DNA from: an uncultured Alphaproteobacteria bacterium
Lineage (GTDB): Bacteria; Pseudomonadota; Alphaproteobacteria; Micavibrionales; Micavibrionaceae
DNA length: 64,000 nucleotides
Assembly (NCBI GenBank): GCA_937923625.1
Contig: CALDTV010000015.1
Span: 1-64,000, forward strand
Reading direction: 5' to 3'
Below, one piece after another: positions 17,293 through 26,109 of the stretch (its first letter is position 1; the number at the start of each line of letters is the position of its first letter). Below the pieces are notes generated by a model, which searched no databases, was not told where the DNA came from, and saw only the letters and a program-made list of their open reading frames with translations. A program made the position numbers and the translations under genes.

Positions 17293-18510
17293 ATGAGCAA
17301 AATAAAAGTTGGTAATCCCGTTGTTGAAATTGATGGGGACGAGATGACTCGGATTATCTGGGCGATGATTAAAGAAAAATTCATCATGCCTTATTTGGAT
17401 ATTGATCTTAAATATTTTGACCTTTCTGTTCAAAATCGTGATGCGACAGATGACCAAATCACCATAGATGCCGCCAATGCCATTAAAGAGCATGGAGTCG
17501 GTATTAAATGCGCGACCATCACACCCGATGAAGGGCGCGTGGAAGAATTTGGCCTTAAAAAAATGTGGCGCTCTCCAAACGGTACGATCCGTAACATATT
17601 GGGCGGCACCGTTTTTCGTGAACCTATTGTGACTAAAAATGTCCCGAAATACGTGCCGGGTTGGGAGCAACCCATGGTGATTGGGCGTCATGCATTTGGC
17701 GATCAATATAAAGCGACAGACGTAAAAATTGAAACTGCAGGGAAGCTGAAAATGGTGTTTGAGCCAAAAGATGGTGGCGCGGCGCAAAGTTGGGAAGTGT
17801 TTGATTTCCAAGAACCAGGCGTGGCAATGGGCATGTATAATGTTGATGAGAGTATTCGTGGCTTTGCGCGCGCTTGTTTTAATTATGGCCTGCAACGAGG
17901 CTATCCTGTTTATCTTTCAACTAAAAATACCATCTTAAAGCAATATGATGGAAAATTTATGGAGATTTTCCAAGCCGTTTTTGACGCTGAGTTTAAAACA
18001 GAGTTTGAGTCGCAGGAATTATGGTACGAGCACCGCTTAATTGATGATATGGTCGCTTTTGCGATTAAATCAAAAGGCGGTTTTGTCTGGGCGTGTAAAA
18101 ATTATGATGGAGACGTGCAGTCAGATATTGTTGCGCAAGGCTTTGGATCGTTGGGCTTAATGACATCTGTTTTACTTACGCCCGATGGTAAAACTGTTGA
18201 GGCAGAAGCCGCACATGGTACAGTGACACGCCATTACCGCGAACACCAAAAAGGAAACGAAACGTCTACAAATCCAATCGCATCTATTTTTGCTTGGACG
18301 CGTGGGCTTCAATATCGGGGCAAATTTGACGACAATAAAGCGCTCATTGATTTTGCGGTGAGTTTAGAGGAAGCTTGTGTTCAAACAGTTGAAAATGGCG
18401 ATATGACCAAGGATTTGGCGCTTTTGGTGGGGAAAGACCAAGAATTCTTGACAACTGCTGCTTTTATGGACAAGGTCGAGCAGAATTTTAAGGAAAGAAT
18501 GGCAGAATGA
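17293..18510 (+). CDS. icd: NADP-dependent isocitrate dehydrogenase (eukaryote-like type)
   Basis: A TCA-cycle enzyme oxidising isocitrate to 2-oxoglutarate. The 405-residue sequence matches the eukaryotic/alphaproteobacterial homodimeric class: [52 protein letters not shown] and [17 protein letters not shown]. The SD AAGGAGAG precedes the ATG. The last four bases overlap the next gene (ATGA). Confidence 0.97.
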   Translation: MSKIKVGNPVVEIDGDEMTRIIWAMIKEKFIMPYLDIDLKYFDLSVQNRDATDDQITIDAANAIKEHGVGIKCATITPDEGRVEEFGLKKMWRSPNGTIRNILGGTVFREPIVTKNVPKYVPGWEQPMVIGRHAFGDQYKATDVKIETAGKLKMVFEPKDGGAAQSWEVFDFQEPGVAMGMYNVDESIRGFARACFNYGLQRGYPVYLSTKNTILKQYDGKFMEIFQAVFDAEFKTEFESQELWYEHRLIDDMVAFAIKSKGGFVWACKNYDGDVQSDIVAQGFGSLGLMTSVLLTPDGKTVEAEAAHGTVTRHYREHQKGNETSTNPIASIFAWTRGLQYRGKFDDNKALIDFAVSLEEACVQTVENGDMTKDLALLVGKDQEFLTTAAFMDKVEQNFKERMAE

Positions 18511-19601
18511 TACGCTTTTTTACGATAGTTGCACTCTTCGTTGCGTTTGCACCTTTGTCAATAACGGCGCAAGCGAAGACATATGACAAAGATTACTTTG
18601 GCGAAACAATCATTCATAAAGCAGTTTTTGAGGACACGTTAATCCATCTGGCGCGCAATAACGGCTTAGGATTTGTAGAAGTGCGTGCCGCGAACCCAAC
18701 GCTAGATGCGTGGATACCAGGGGCGGGGGCGCGTATAACATTGCCCAAGCAACATATTTTGCCAGATGCGCCGCGCAAAGGTTTGGTTATTAATTTGGCC
18801 GAAATGCGGATTTATTATTTTAAAAATCCAGGTGAAGCGCCGCAAACATATCCTATAAGCATCGGACGTGATGGCTTACAAACGCCAACAGGAAGCACAA
18901 CAATTGTCCGTAAAAAAGAAGGTCCAACATGGCGCCCAACAAAAAGAATGCGCGAAGAAGACCCAACTCTTCCCGTTTCTGTGCCGCCAGGGCCTGAAAA
19001 CCCATTGGGCACACACGCATTATATCTGGGATGGCCGCAATATTTAATTCATGGGACAAACAAGCCTTATGGTATTGGGCGTCGCGTCAGTAGTGGTTGC
19101 ATGCGCATGTACCCTGAAGACGTTAAAAAATTATTTCCTCAAGTGCCCGTGGGTACTCCTGTGACAGTTGTTGATCAATCGGTAAAAGTAGGGTGGATTG
19201 ACGATAGCTTGTACATTGAAGTTAGCCCCACGCAAGAGCAAGCCCTTCAAATTGAAGAGCAAAAAGAAGTAACACCTTATGTCTTGACCCCCTTAGACCG
19301 TAAGCGGATTGAAATAAAAGCGGGTGATAGAATCGACGAGATTGATTGGATACGCGTTGAAGATGCCATTGCTAATTACCGTGGTGTGCCGGTTTCTATA
19401 TTGGGTTTTTCCCGTCAAGCTTTTGACGAGGGCAATGGTAATTTATCCGCTATTCTTGATGATTTGGCGCAAGAAGAATCTGCTATAGCGAAAATCGAGC
19501 CTGCTGCTGGTGGCAGTATTATCAATGAAAATAAACAAGAGCTCGTCACGCGTGCGGGTTTGTCTGTTATTAATTTTGATGACGCTTATCACGTTGAATA
19601 A
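18507..19601 (+). CDS. L,D-transpeptidase (YkuD domain) with signal peptide
   Basis: The protein of 364 residues has a signal peptide (1-23) and a LysM-like segment at about 35-82 ([20 protein letters not shown]). A YkuD catalytic domain follows at about 90-220. The active-site motif [20 protein letters not shown] shows His182, the nucleophile Cys198 and Arg200. Such enzymes form 3-3 peptidoglycan cross-links or anchor lipoproteins in the periplasm. A ~140-residue C-terminal region is not recognised. It overlaps icd by 4 bp, so the two are probably co-transcribed although functionally unrelated. Confidence 0.93.
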   Translation: MIRFFTIVALFVAFAPLSITAQAKTYDKDYFGETIIHKAVFEDTLIHLARNNGLGFVEVRAANPTLDAWIPGAGARITLPKQHILPDAPRKGLVINLAEMRIYYFKNPGEAPQTYPISIGRDGLQTPTGSTTIVRKKEGPTWRPTKRMREEDPTLPVSVPPGPENPLGTHALYLGWPQYLIHGTNKPYGIGRRVSSGCMRMYPEDVKKLFPQVPVGTPVTVVDQSVKVGWIDDSLYIEVSPTQEQALQIEEQKEVTPYVLTPLDRKRIEIKAGDRIDEIDWIRVEDAIANYRGVPVSILGFSRQAFDEGNGNLSAILDDLAQEESAIAKIEPAAGGSIINENKQELVTRAGLSVINFDDAYHVE

Positions 19602-19630
19602 GTTTATATCTTTTCGTGAGGGCCAACTGA

Positions 19631-19915
19631 TTATATTTGAATGGCGTAGATTACTGAAAAAAGCGCTGGGATAATGATCGGTAAGATAATCAACATCTTT
19701 GTCCATTTTTGTTTAAAAAAGAGTGATCCAAGCGCAAGAAGCGTGCTGATAAGCCATGTTGTGACAGCGATTTGCGTCATGTTCTCTAAATGTATGGCAG
19801 TAAAACTTTTACTGATCATGCCTGCTTTATATAGCAGGTGATAGGTCAGTAAGCTTAAAAGCCATCCAGCAGCAGCGGCAATCAGCACAACGATAAAGCG
19901 ATATAATTTTTCCAT
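19631..19915 (-). CDS. Small membrane protein of unknown function
   Basis: 94 residues with three hydrophobic segments (about 5-28, 45-66 and 72-93), so probably a three-pass inner membrane protein. No family was recognised. It is convergent with the L,D-transpeptidase gene, with 29 bp between the two stops. Confidence 0.6.
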   Translation of the reverse strand: MEKLYRFIVVLIAAAAGWLLSLLTYHLLYKAGMISKSFTAIHLENMTQIAVTTWLISTLLALGSLFFKQKWTKMLIILPIIIPALFSVIYAIQI

Positions 19916-19971
19916 GCAAATATTTTGCCCGAAAGAGTCCTCAAAAACAACTCAGTAAAAATCAGCCAAAT

Positions 19972-20009
19972 AAAAAGGCCGCTTGATCAAGGATCAAACA
20001 GCCTTTTTT
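19972..20009. terminator. Bidirectional-looking terminator downstream of the lipoprotein gene
   Basis: AAAAAGGC and GCCTTTTT form the outer arms; TTGATC (19983-19988) and GATCAA (19992-19997) form the inner stem. On the minus strand it lies 21 bp after the lipoprotein stop and is followed by a T-run. A-runs and T-runs on both sides would allow function in either direction. Confidence 0.75.
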
Positions 20010-20029
20010 AAAATTCTTAAAGCGTTAAA

Positions 20030-20284
20030 TTACTTAACTTGGTTGCTTTGAAAAACAGGCTCAGCTGAACGAACAACGCGGCGCATTGGCTCGCTTGCTG
20101 TTGCAGCAGGTGATCTTGTCACAACGTTTGTTGTTGATCCTGTAGAGCCAACTGTGCGTTCTTCTGCGTATGGACCAGATGTCAATGTGCCATCTAAGTC
20201 TGCTTCAGATGTACCGTTACCAGCACAAGCAGCAACCATCGCTGTTGAACCTAGTACTAATACTGTAGATAATAGTTTTTTCAT
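20030..20284 (-). CDS. Small lipoprotein
   Basis: 84 residues: signal peptide MKKLLSTVLVLGSTAMVAAC with lipobox VAAC (Cys20), then a Ser/Thr/Gly-rich, presumably disordered region. No family was recognised. It has its own promoter (TTATCA-17-TATAAG), a ~100-nt leader with alternative inverted repeats, a good SD (AGAAGGAA) and a terminator. This suggests a monocistronic, possibly abundant envelope protein. Confidence 0.75.
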   Translation of the reverse strand: MKKLLSTVLVLGSTAMVAACAGNGTSEADLDGTLTSGPYAEERTVGSTGSTTNVVTRSPAATASEPMRRVVRSAEPVFQSNQVK

Positions 20285-20391
20285 TTTATATTTCCTTCTA
20301 CCCCCACGGGTAATATTTTTTAAATTTAATGACAGGGAAGCTGTCTTTTTTCAACGTACTATCGCCTTCCCTATCGGGGAAAACTGCATTC

Positions 20392-20420
20392 CTTATACAA
20401 TAATCTAAGGCTTGTGATAA
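20392..20420 (-). promoter_or_regulatory. Promoter and structured leader of the lipoprotein gene
   Basis: On the minus strand TTATCA (20420-20415) and TATAAG (20397-20392) are 17 bp apart. The transcribed leader contains TTCCC, then GGGAA, then CTTCCCT. The first can pair with the second, or the second (as AGGGAAG) with the third, giving two exclusive hairpins. Whether this is regulatory is unknown. Confidence 0.5.
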
Positions 20421-20494
20421 TAGTTTTTTACGATTTTTTCCAATTTTTTCAACGGTGTTGCTTTGATTGAGGGTTTTATCACTGTTTTTCTCAT
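20405..20494 (-). CDS. Possible 29-residue basic peptide
   Basis: A short open frame starting 9 nt after the amidase stop and encoding MRKTVIKPSIKATPLKKLEK plus nine residues. It is lysine-rich and ends in HKP. No Shine-Dalgarno sequence is visible; translation could only come by coupling to the amidase gene. It overlaps the lipoprotein promoter. Weakly supported. Confidence 0.25.
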   Translation of the reverse strand: MRKTVIKPSIKATPLKKLEKIVKNYYHKP

Positions 20495-20503
20495 TTTATA
20501 TGG

Positions 20504-21892
20504 CTAAGACCCGTTTTTATGAACCTTTGAAAAATAAGCGTCGATACTATCTGCAAGAGATTGAGTGACTTTTCGTCTATAGTTGCTGGTAGATAGAAGG
20601 CGTGCCTCTTCTTTGTTTGACATAAAGCCCATCTCTACCAAAACTGATGGAATATCCGGTGCTTTAAGAACAGCAAAGCCAGCGTAACGATGGGGGCGCG
20701 GTAAAATCGTTAAATCATTTTTATACATTTTCTCAACGACAACATTGGCAAAAAACTTTGATTGGTTCATGGTTTCGCGCATGGCCAAATCAAGAAGGAT
20801 ATTTGCCACTTCCTTGTCTTCATGGCTTAAATCAACGCCTGCGATCAAATCAGCCTGATTTTCACGTTGCGCTAATTTGGCGGTTTGTGCATCGGATGCT
20901 TTGTTAGAAAGGGTGTAAATCGATGCTCCCCTAATATTGGATTTATCAATCGAATCGGCATGCAGTGATATAAATAGATCGGCTTCTTTGTCTCGTGCGA
21001 TTGAAACGCGATGGTAAAGTTTTAAATAGCTGTCATCGGAGCGCGTTAAAGCAACACGGTATCGGCCTGTTTTTTCTAATTTTGTTTTTAATTCTTTTGC
21101 GGCGGCTAATGTGATGGTCTTCTCTTTTTTATTGTTTGCGCCAATGGCTCCTGGGTCAACGCCGCCATGACCAGCGTCAATTACAATGAGAGGCTTATAT
21201 AAAGGTGAACTTGTTTTCGCGAGGGTGGGAGCTGCTTTTTTAATTTTGGTCGGTTTTTGCTCCTGATTAGAGAGAGCTTTAGCTGTTTGTTTTGTTGTGG
21301 ATTTTAAAACGCTTTTTTTTCGGGGTTGAACGGTTCTATCCTGTTCGGCGATAAGTTTGCTAAAATCGTTTGCGACTTCAATCTCTCCAACATCTAAAAG
21401 CCCAAAAATTTTTCTATCTGATTTTTTAAATGCAGATTTCGATATTCTTTGAAAATCAACGACCAAACGATCTGCCTTGCCTGAGTTCTTCTCAATGAAA
21501 AAAGCCTGATTTATGTCTACAGGGTTCTTTAAATCAACAACTATCCGCATAATATCAGGGGTGATACTTCCAGAGCGAACGTCTAAAAGCCCGATTTTGG
21601 GCTGTTCTTTTATTGTCCCTGCTTTCCAGTTGAAATTAGGCATATCAATAGCCAACTTGTAGTTTTTTTCCTGATCTAGTGGCAACATAAAAACGCGATA
21701 ATCTGTTTGATCGCTTAGCTCAATCACAAGGCGTGTTTTATCGGGATGTATGCCAAAACGAAGATTCTCGACATCAAGCGCTAAAGCGGGGCGCATTGAA
21801 AAGAGGAGCCATATAGAAAGGCACGTCAATATTGCTAAAATTTTAAAACTAAATTGGGGCACGAAAACATTATTTCCAAAGTGAGAGAGCAA
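20504..21892 (-). CDS. amiC: N-acetylmuramoyl-L-alanine amidase (AMIN + Amidase_3)
   Basis: A periplasmic zinc amidase that splits septal peptidoglycan. After a signal/membrane segment (about 15-39) comes an AMIN domain (about 40-150, e.g. DVENLRFGIHPDKTRLVIEL), which targets the septum. A basic linker and the Amidase_3 domain (about 232-455) follow. Zn-site motifs are VIDAGHGGVDPGAIG, FISLHADS and VLVEMGFMSN. The length of 462 is typical. It is divergent from rne, an arrangement common in alphaproteobacteria. Confidence 0.93.
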   Translation of the reverse strand: MLSHFGNNVFVPQFSFKILAILTCLSIWLLFSMRPALALDVENLRFGIHPDKTRLVIELSDQTDYRVFMLPLDQEKNYKLAIDMPNFNWKAGTIKEQPKIGLLDVRSGSITPDIMRIVVDLKNPVDINQAFFIEKNSGKADRLVVDFQRISKSAFKKSDRKIFGLLDVGEIEVANDFSKLIAEQDRTVQPRKKSVLKSTTKQTAKALSNQEQKPTKIKKAAPTLAKTSSPLYKPLIVIDAGHGGVDPGAIGANNKKEKTITLAAAKELKTKLEKTGRYRVALTRSDDSYLKLYHRVSIARDKEADLFISLHADSIDKSNIRGASIYTLSNKASDAQTAKLAQRENQADLIAGVDLSHEDKEVANILLDLAMRETMNQSKFFANVVVEKMYKNDLTILPRPHRYAGFAVLKAPDIPSVLVEMGFMSNKEEARLLSTSNYRRKVTQSLADSIDAYFSKVHKNGS

Positions 21893-22162
21893 ATCGCCAC
21901 AAAGAATTTAACACGATAAATAAGGCGTGAGCATGAAAAATTAATGTTATTTGATAAAAAATTCTTAAGCGGTGATTTGATGCTTGTAAGTTTTTTGACG
22001 TAGTTGTATTGTGTCACTGCGACACATTGTAGCTTTAGCATAATTATTTGATTTAATTGTATTTTTAAGGGTTTCGCTAGCTACATGGAAAACAAAAAGA
22101 CTATTCTTTCGGCTTAAAGAAAGATGTAAATGCTTTTTGTTCCGGCGCCGATGCCATAGCTA

Positions 22163-22190
22163 ATATTGTGATAATGACATCACAATATTG
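22163..22190 (+). promoter_or_regulatory. Perfect hairpin in the rne leader
   Basis: AATATTGTGAT (22163-22173) and ATCACAATATT (22180-22190) are perfect 11-nt arms around a 6-nt loop. There is no T-run. It lies about 180 nt before the rne start. RNase E controls its own mRNA through leader hairpins in E. coli; a similar role here is inference. Confidence 0.6.
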
Positions 22191-22296
22191 GCGCGAACAT
22201 GACAAAGGCGGAGCCTCCATTTACAAGAGGAATTTGGCTGGGCGGATAATTTTCCCTCACTCCAAAGCCGGATCACATTGAAACAGAATTTAAGTG

Positions 22297-22352
22297 CTGC
22301 GCGCTTTGTTCTTCGTCTCCGTCGCAAGTCCGAAGATAAAAGGCTCGCGCAG
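22297..22352 (+). promoter_or_regulatory. Nested stem-loop just before the rne ribosome-binding site
   Basis: CTGCGCG (22297-22303) pairs with CGCGCAG (22346-22352); inside, TCTTCG (22310-22315) pairs with CGAAGA (22331-22336). The structure ends 5 nt before the GGAG used by the ATG at 22368, a good place for control of translation or self-cleavage. Confidence 0.6.
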
Positions 22353-22367
22353 TCTATGGAGATTATT

Positions 22368-25037
22368 ATGGCTAAAAAAATGCTCATTGATGCAACGCAC
22401 GAAGAAGAAACGCGCGTTGCCATTGTCGATGGTGAACGGCTGGTTGAATTTGACTATGAAAGCAAAGTTCGCAAACAATTAAAGGGTGGTATTTATCTGG
22501 CGAAAGTCACACGGGTTGAGCCTTCCTTGCAAGCGGCTTTTGTGAATTTTGGCGGTAATCGCCATGGATTTTTACCGTTTTCGGAGATTCATCCAGACTA
22601 TTTCCGTATTCCCGTAAGTGACCGTGAAGCCTTGATGGCAGAGCAACAAGCCGAACTAGAGAAAATTGACGCTATTTATGATGACGACGAAGATGACATC
22701 GTGAATGATGACATTATCGATGCTGATATCGTTGATGAAAATGACGATGATGATGATGCTGCTGTCGTTGAGGTCGGCGGTGCGGATAAGCCCGCAGATG
22801 ACAATGATGAAGATTTATTGAAAAAAGAAACAAAATCTAAAAAATCGACGAAGAAATCTACGAAAAAGGCCGCCAAGAAATCAGCCCAAAAATCAACCAA
22901 GAAGGCGGCTAAAAAGTCAGCCAAGAAATCAGCCAAAAAGTCAGCCAAGAAAAATGACGATAATATTGGCAATGTTATCGAAGAGGCGCATGAAATATCT
23001 GATGAAGAATTAGATGCAGAAGCATTGAAAAAGGCGCAAGCCCTAGAGAGCCCAGAAGATCCAAAACCGGGCAATAAAGGTCGAGGGCGTCGCGGAAGAG
23101 GGCGCGTTGCGATGCGCCGTAAAAAGTCAGCGGAAATTGTTGACAATAATGATGGCCATGTTGATAGCGAAGGTGGGAAGCCGTTCCGCTTTAATTTGCG
23201 CCATAAATATAAAATTCAAGAAGTCGTGAAACGCGGCCAAATTATGTTGATTCAAGTATCTAAAGAAGAACGTGGCAATAAAGGTGCGGCAGTGACGACT
23301 TATATGTCCTTGCCTGGCCGTTATTGCGTTTTGATGCCAAACAGCCCACGTGGTGGCGGTGTCAGTCGTAAAATTGGTAATTTCAAAGACCGCAAACGTA
23401 TGCGTGATATTTTAAAAGAGCTGACGATTCCTGATGGCATGTCAGTCATTTTAAGGACAGCAGGGGTTGAGCGCACAAAGACAGAGATCAAACGTGATTT
23501 AGATTATTTAACGCGCCTTTGGAATAATATTCGCGAAGAAACGCTTAAATCTTCTGCGCCTGCCTTGATTAACGAAGAAGGAAATCTAATTAAACGCTCT
23601 ATCCGCGATTTATATACGCGTGATATTGATGATGTGTTGGTATCAGGTGAGCGTGGTTATAAAACGGCACGCGACTTCATGAAAATGTTGGTGCCGTCCC
23701 ACGCGAAGAAAGTAAAAGAATATAATGATGAGCGCGTTCCGTTGTTCCATCGCTATCACGTCGAAAGACAAATTAGTGAGATCGGTGAAATTTCAGTCAC
23801 GTTAAAATCTGGTGGCTATTTAATCATTAACCCGACAGAGGCATTGGTTTCTGTAGATGTTAACTCAGGTAAAGCAACCAAAGAACGTCATATTGAAGAA
23901 ACGGCGCTTAAAACAAATTTAGAAGCGGCAAGCGAAGTTGCCAGACAATTACGTTTACGTGATCTTGGTGGCTTGGTTGTCATTGACTTTATTGATATGG
24001 AAGAGCGCCGCAATAATCGCAAGGTAGAGAATAAATTGCGCGATGCGCTGTCCGATGATCGTGCCCGTATTCAAGTGGGGCGTATTTCATCCTTTGGTTT
24101 ATTGGAATTATCACGTCAACGTTTAAACCCAAGTTTAACGGAAGCGCAATTTGATAAATGCCCGCATTGCGATGGGACAGGAAATGTGAAGTCTTTAGAT
24201 TTTGCCGCGATTACTGCTATCCGCGCTTTAGAAGAAGAGGGAATCAAAGGCGTTGTCTCTGAGCTTTCCTTAAATGTACCAAACGCCGTTGCGGTTTACA
24301 TGCTGAATAATAAACGCCAAATGTTAGCCGATATCGAAGCGCGTTACGATTTTCGCGTTCATATTCGGGTGGATGAAAAATTGCATGCGTCTGAATTTCG
24401 CCTTGATGTCATTACACAGCATGATGGTAAAAAACCAAACAATAATGACCAGAAATCTGGTGCCCAGACACATAACAAGCAAGGCAATAGGAACAACAAG
24501 CAAAACAATAAACAGCATAATAAACACCAGCAAAATAGTAACGCGGCTCACAGTAGTGAAGGTGATGACGAAAATAATGAAGGCGGCAATGGCAAAAAGC
24601 GTAGCCGCCGCCGCGGTCGCCGTGGTGGTCGTCGTCATAACAAACAGCATAACGAAAATAATGCGCAAGGTGAGAACCAAAACCAGCAATCACAAGATAA
24701 TAATGAATCTGTGAACAAAGAGGCGGATAAACAAACGAACCAAGAATCTGCTGCTAAATCTTCAGCCAAACCCACCGCTAAAAAAGTTGAAAAAGGATCG
24801 GCTGCACAAGAGAAAAGCGCACCAAAGGCCTCTCATGATGCTGTGTCACAAGATCAACAGGTTGCTAAAACGCCCGAAGATAAAGCCACACAGAAAACGG
24901 AAAAGAAGCCCAAAAAACAGCCTGAGCAAAAAGCTGAAAAGCCACAACCAGAGGCAAATGTTGCCAAGGAATATGAAGTTGTGAATGAGGCACCAAAGAA
25001 GAAGAAAAAAGGTTGGTGGAATCGCCTCACGGACTGA
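22368..25037 (+). CDS. rne: Ribonuclease E
   Basis: The main mRNA-decay endonuclease and degradosome scaffold; 889 residues from the ATG at 22368 (GGAG 7 nt upstream). An earlier in-frame ATG at 22278 lies in the structured leader and is unlikely. The S1 domain (GIYLAKVTRVEPSLQAAFVN, HGFLPFSEIHP) is split by an insert of a very acidic part (~104-151) and a histone H1-like basic part (~152-196). The DNase I-like domain shows LVVIDFIDMEERRNN, and the zinc link is CPHCDGTG. The C-terminal half is disordered and Arg-rich (KRSRRRGRRGGRRH). The last residues KKGWWNRLTD carry the GWW motif known in Caulobacter to bind PNPase. Confidence 0.96.
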   Translation: MAKKMLIDATHEEETRVAIVDGERLVEFDYESKVRKQLKGGIYLAKVTRVEPSLQAAFVNFGGNRHGFLPFSEIHPDYFRIPVSDREALMAEQQAELEKIDAIYDDDEDDIVNDDIIDADIVDENDDDDDAAVVEVGGADKPADDNDEDLLKKETKSKKSTKKSTKKAAKKSAQKSTKKAAKKSAKKSAKKSAKKNDDNIGNVIEEAHEISDEELDAEALKKAQALESPEDPKPGNKGRGRRGRGRVAMRRKKSAEIVDNNDGHVDSEGGKPFRFNLRHKYKIQEVVKRGQIMLIQVSKEERGNKGAAVTTYMSLPGRYCVLMPNSPRGGGVSRKIGNFKDRKRMRDILKELTIPDGMSVILRTAGVERTKTEIKRDLDYLTRLWNNIREETLKSSAPALINEEGNLIKRSIRDLYTRDIDDVLVSGERGYKTARDFMKMLVPSHAKKVKEYNDERVPLFHRYHVERQISEIGEISVTLKSGGYLIINPTEALVSVDVNSGKATKERHIEETALKTNLEAASEVARQLRLRDLGGLVVIDFIDMEERRNNRKVENKLRDALSDDRARIQVGRISSFGLLELSRQRLNPSLTEAQFDKCPHCDGTGNVKSLDFAAITAIRALEEEGIKGVVSELSLNVPNAVAVYMLNNKRQMLADIEARYDFRVHIRVDEKLHASEFRLDVITQHDGKKPNNNDQKSGAQTHNKQGNRNNKQNNKQHNKHQQNSNAAHSSEGDDENNEGGNGKKRSRRRGRRGGRRHNKQHNENNAQGENQNQQSQDNNESVNKEADKQTNQESAAKSSAKPTAKKVEKGSAAQEKSAPKASHDAVSQDQQVAKTPEDKATQKTEKKPKKQPEQKAEKPQPEANVAKEYEVVNEAPKKKKKGWWNRLTD

Positions 25038-25105
25038 TTTTTAACCTATTGATTTTATAGGGTAATTTTTACTTAGATAAAATTTGAAATAATCTTTATG
25101 AGGCC

Positions 25106-25134
25106 TTAACTTTTATTATTTAACATAATAATAT
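25106..25134 (+). promoter_or_regulatory. Promoter of a putative small RNA
   Basis: TTAACT (25106-25111) and TAATAT (25129-25134) with a 17-bp spacer. The predicted start is near 25141, followed by ~220 nt without a good gene and then a terminator. Confidence 0.5.
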
Positions 25135-25140
25135 AGGGTG

Positions 25141-25362
25141 AATTTAAAGCAGTCTCTTCTTTTTTTAAAAGATGATTATGTCGGGTACGTGATGCCCCTC
25201 TTGTGCTCTGCTTACATGGTTGTCTGGTCTTTATTCGTTCTATACATTGAAATGGTTAACCCGCGCTCATATTGCCCCTTGAGCCAGTTTTGTTCACGTA
25301 TGAATGGCCAATCAATGATTTTTGTCCCTTTGGCCGCCGGGTAAAACCGGCGGCTTTTTTTT
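25141..25362 (+). ncRNA. Putative ~220-nt small RNA downstream of rne
   Basis: A promoter (25106-25134) and a perfect terminator (25333-25362) bracket this stretch. It has no credible coding potential. Possible pairings are AAGCAG (25147-25152) with CTGCTT (25208-25213), and TTGAGCCA (25279-25286) with TGGCCAATCAA (25305-25315, bulged). I looked for 6S, RNase P, SRP and tmRNA hallmarks and did not find them. It could instead be the 3' UTR of rne or a leader of the next gene, but that gene starts after the terminator. Confidence 0.5.
25333..25362 (+). terminator. Strong intrinsic terminator
   Basis: GCCGCCGG (25333-25340), loop GTAAAA, CCGGCGGC (25347-25354) and then eight T. It is a textbook terminator ending the rne transcript and/or the putative small RNA. 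Confidence 0.93.
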
Positions 25363-25418
25363 GCCTTCATTGCATGCTATTGCTTGTGCTTCTAAGATTT
25401 ATAAGTGAAAGTTTTTCG

Positions 25419-26075
25419 ATGCGGTTAATACAAAAAATAACTTATTTTTGTCTGTTTTTAATTTTGATGCCTTCTGTTGCTTTGGCGCAAGAAGCCAAAA
25501 TAACAGAAGCACCCTCCACACCCGTGACAGAATGGATGAAGGTTGAAAACGCATATCTGGACACTCTACCAAGCGGTAACAAAGAGCTCTTTTTTATTCT
25601 TCGCAATAAATATAACGTGATCCGCACGATTGATGTTGTGCATCGAGATATTGAAAATGCGGTGACGGCTTGTGGTCAAAAGAATGAAGCTTTAAAAACT
25701 CCCATGAAAAAGCGTTTAAAAGATTGGGAAGAATCTATTTTCCCCATTTTGGCCGAAGCTGATAGATTGCTAGAACGGGAATTAAATGAACAAGATGCTT
25801 TTCATGTCAGTGATTACGAGCATCTTATGAAATTAAACGATCAAGCCTTTAAATTTTCTGATGCAAAAATTAAAAAGACGCCAGTAACAACGGCGCAGGC
25901 CTGTAAAGGCCTTTTAGACAGTATGGATCGCACAGAAGACAAGCTTGTTGGCTTATTGCAAGAAATTTTATTGCCTCAACAAGTGGTGCGAAATCGCATG
26001 GATCGCGCCAGAAAACTAAGGGAAAAAGCGAAAGAATCTGCCGCAAAAGAAAAAACAGAAAAAGCTGCTGAGTAA
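25419..26075 (+). CDS. Secreted protein of unknown function
   Basis: 218 residues with a signal peptide (1-23, cleavage near ALAQ-E). A helical periplasmic part follows, with two cysteines (in TACGQ and QACKG) that could form a disulphide, and a charged coiled-coil end (RMDRARKLREKAKESAAKEK). No family was recognised. Upstream in-frame codons would run through the terminator at 25333-25362, so the ATG at 25419 was chosen. It lies 34 bp before the glycosyltransferase gene. Confidence 0.65.
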   Translation: MRLIQKITYFCLFLILMPSVALAQEAKITEAPSTPVTEWMKVENAYLDTLPSGNKELFFILRNKYNVIRTIDVVHRDIENAVTACGQKNEALKTPMKKRLKDWEESIFPILAEADRLLERELNEQDAFHVSDYEHLMKLNDQAFKFSDAKIKKTPVTTAQACKGLLDSMDRTEDKLVGLLQEILLPQQVVRNRMDRARKLREKAKESAAKEKTEKAAE

Positions 26076-26109
26076 ATAAACCCTTCATATAGGAAACAGA
26101 TAAAACATC

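Larger units (their letters stand above)
21893..22367. promoter_or_regulatory. Divergent amiC-rne control region
   Basis: A 475-bp stretch without a credible gene. It contains TGTGTC/GACACA (22010-22015 and 22021-22026) as a possible operator and CATAAT (22039-22044) as a weak -10. The rne leader structures are listed separately. No strong consensus promoter was found. Confidence 0.5.

Noticed and set aside
17155-17895. A 246-residue frame antisense to icd
   Set aside because: His/Phe/Asn-rich composition without domains; a shadow of the highly conserved icd gene.
22676-23146. Serine-rich frame antisense to rne
   Set aside because: It is only the reverse reading of the Asp- and Lys-rich codons of the RNase E insert.
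25138-25344. Possible 68-residue membrane peptide after rne (GTG start)
   Set aside because: No ribosome-binding site, poor composition for a real protein, and the frame runs into the terminator stem; an RNA gene or 3' UTR explains the region better.
25141-25362. Identification of the putative small RNA as 6S RNA
   Set aside because: The length fits roughly, but I could not find the long closing stem and central bubble expected of 6S.
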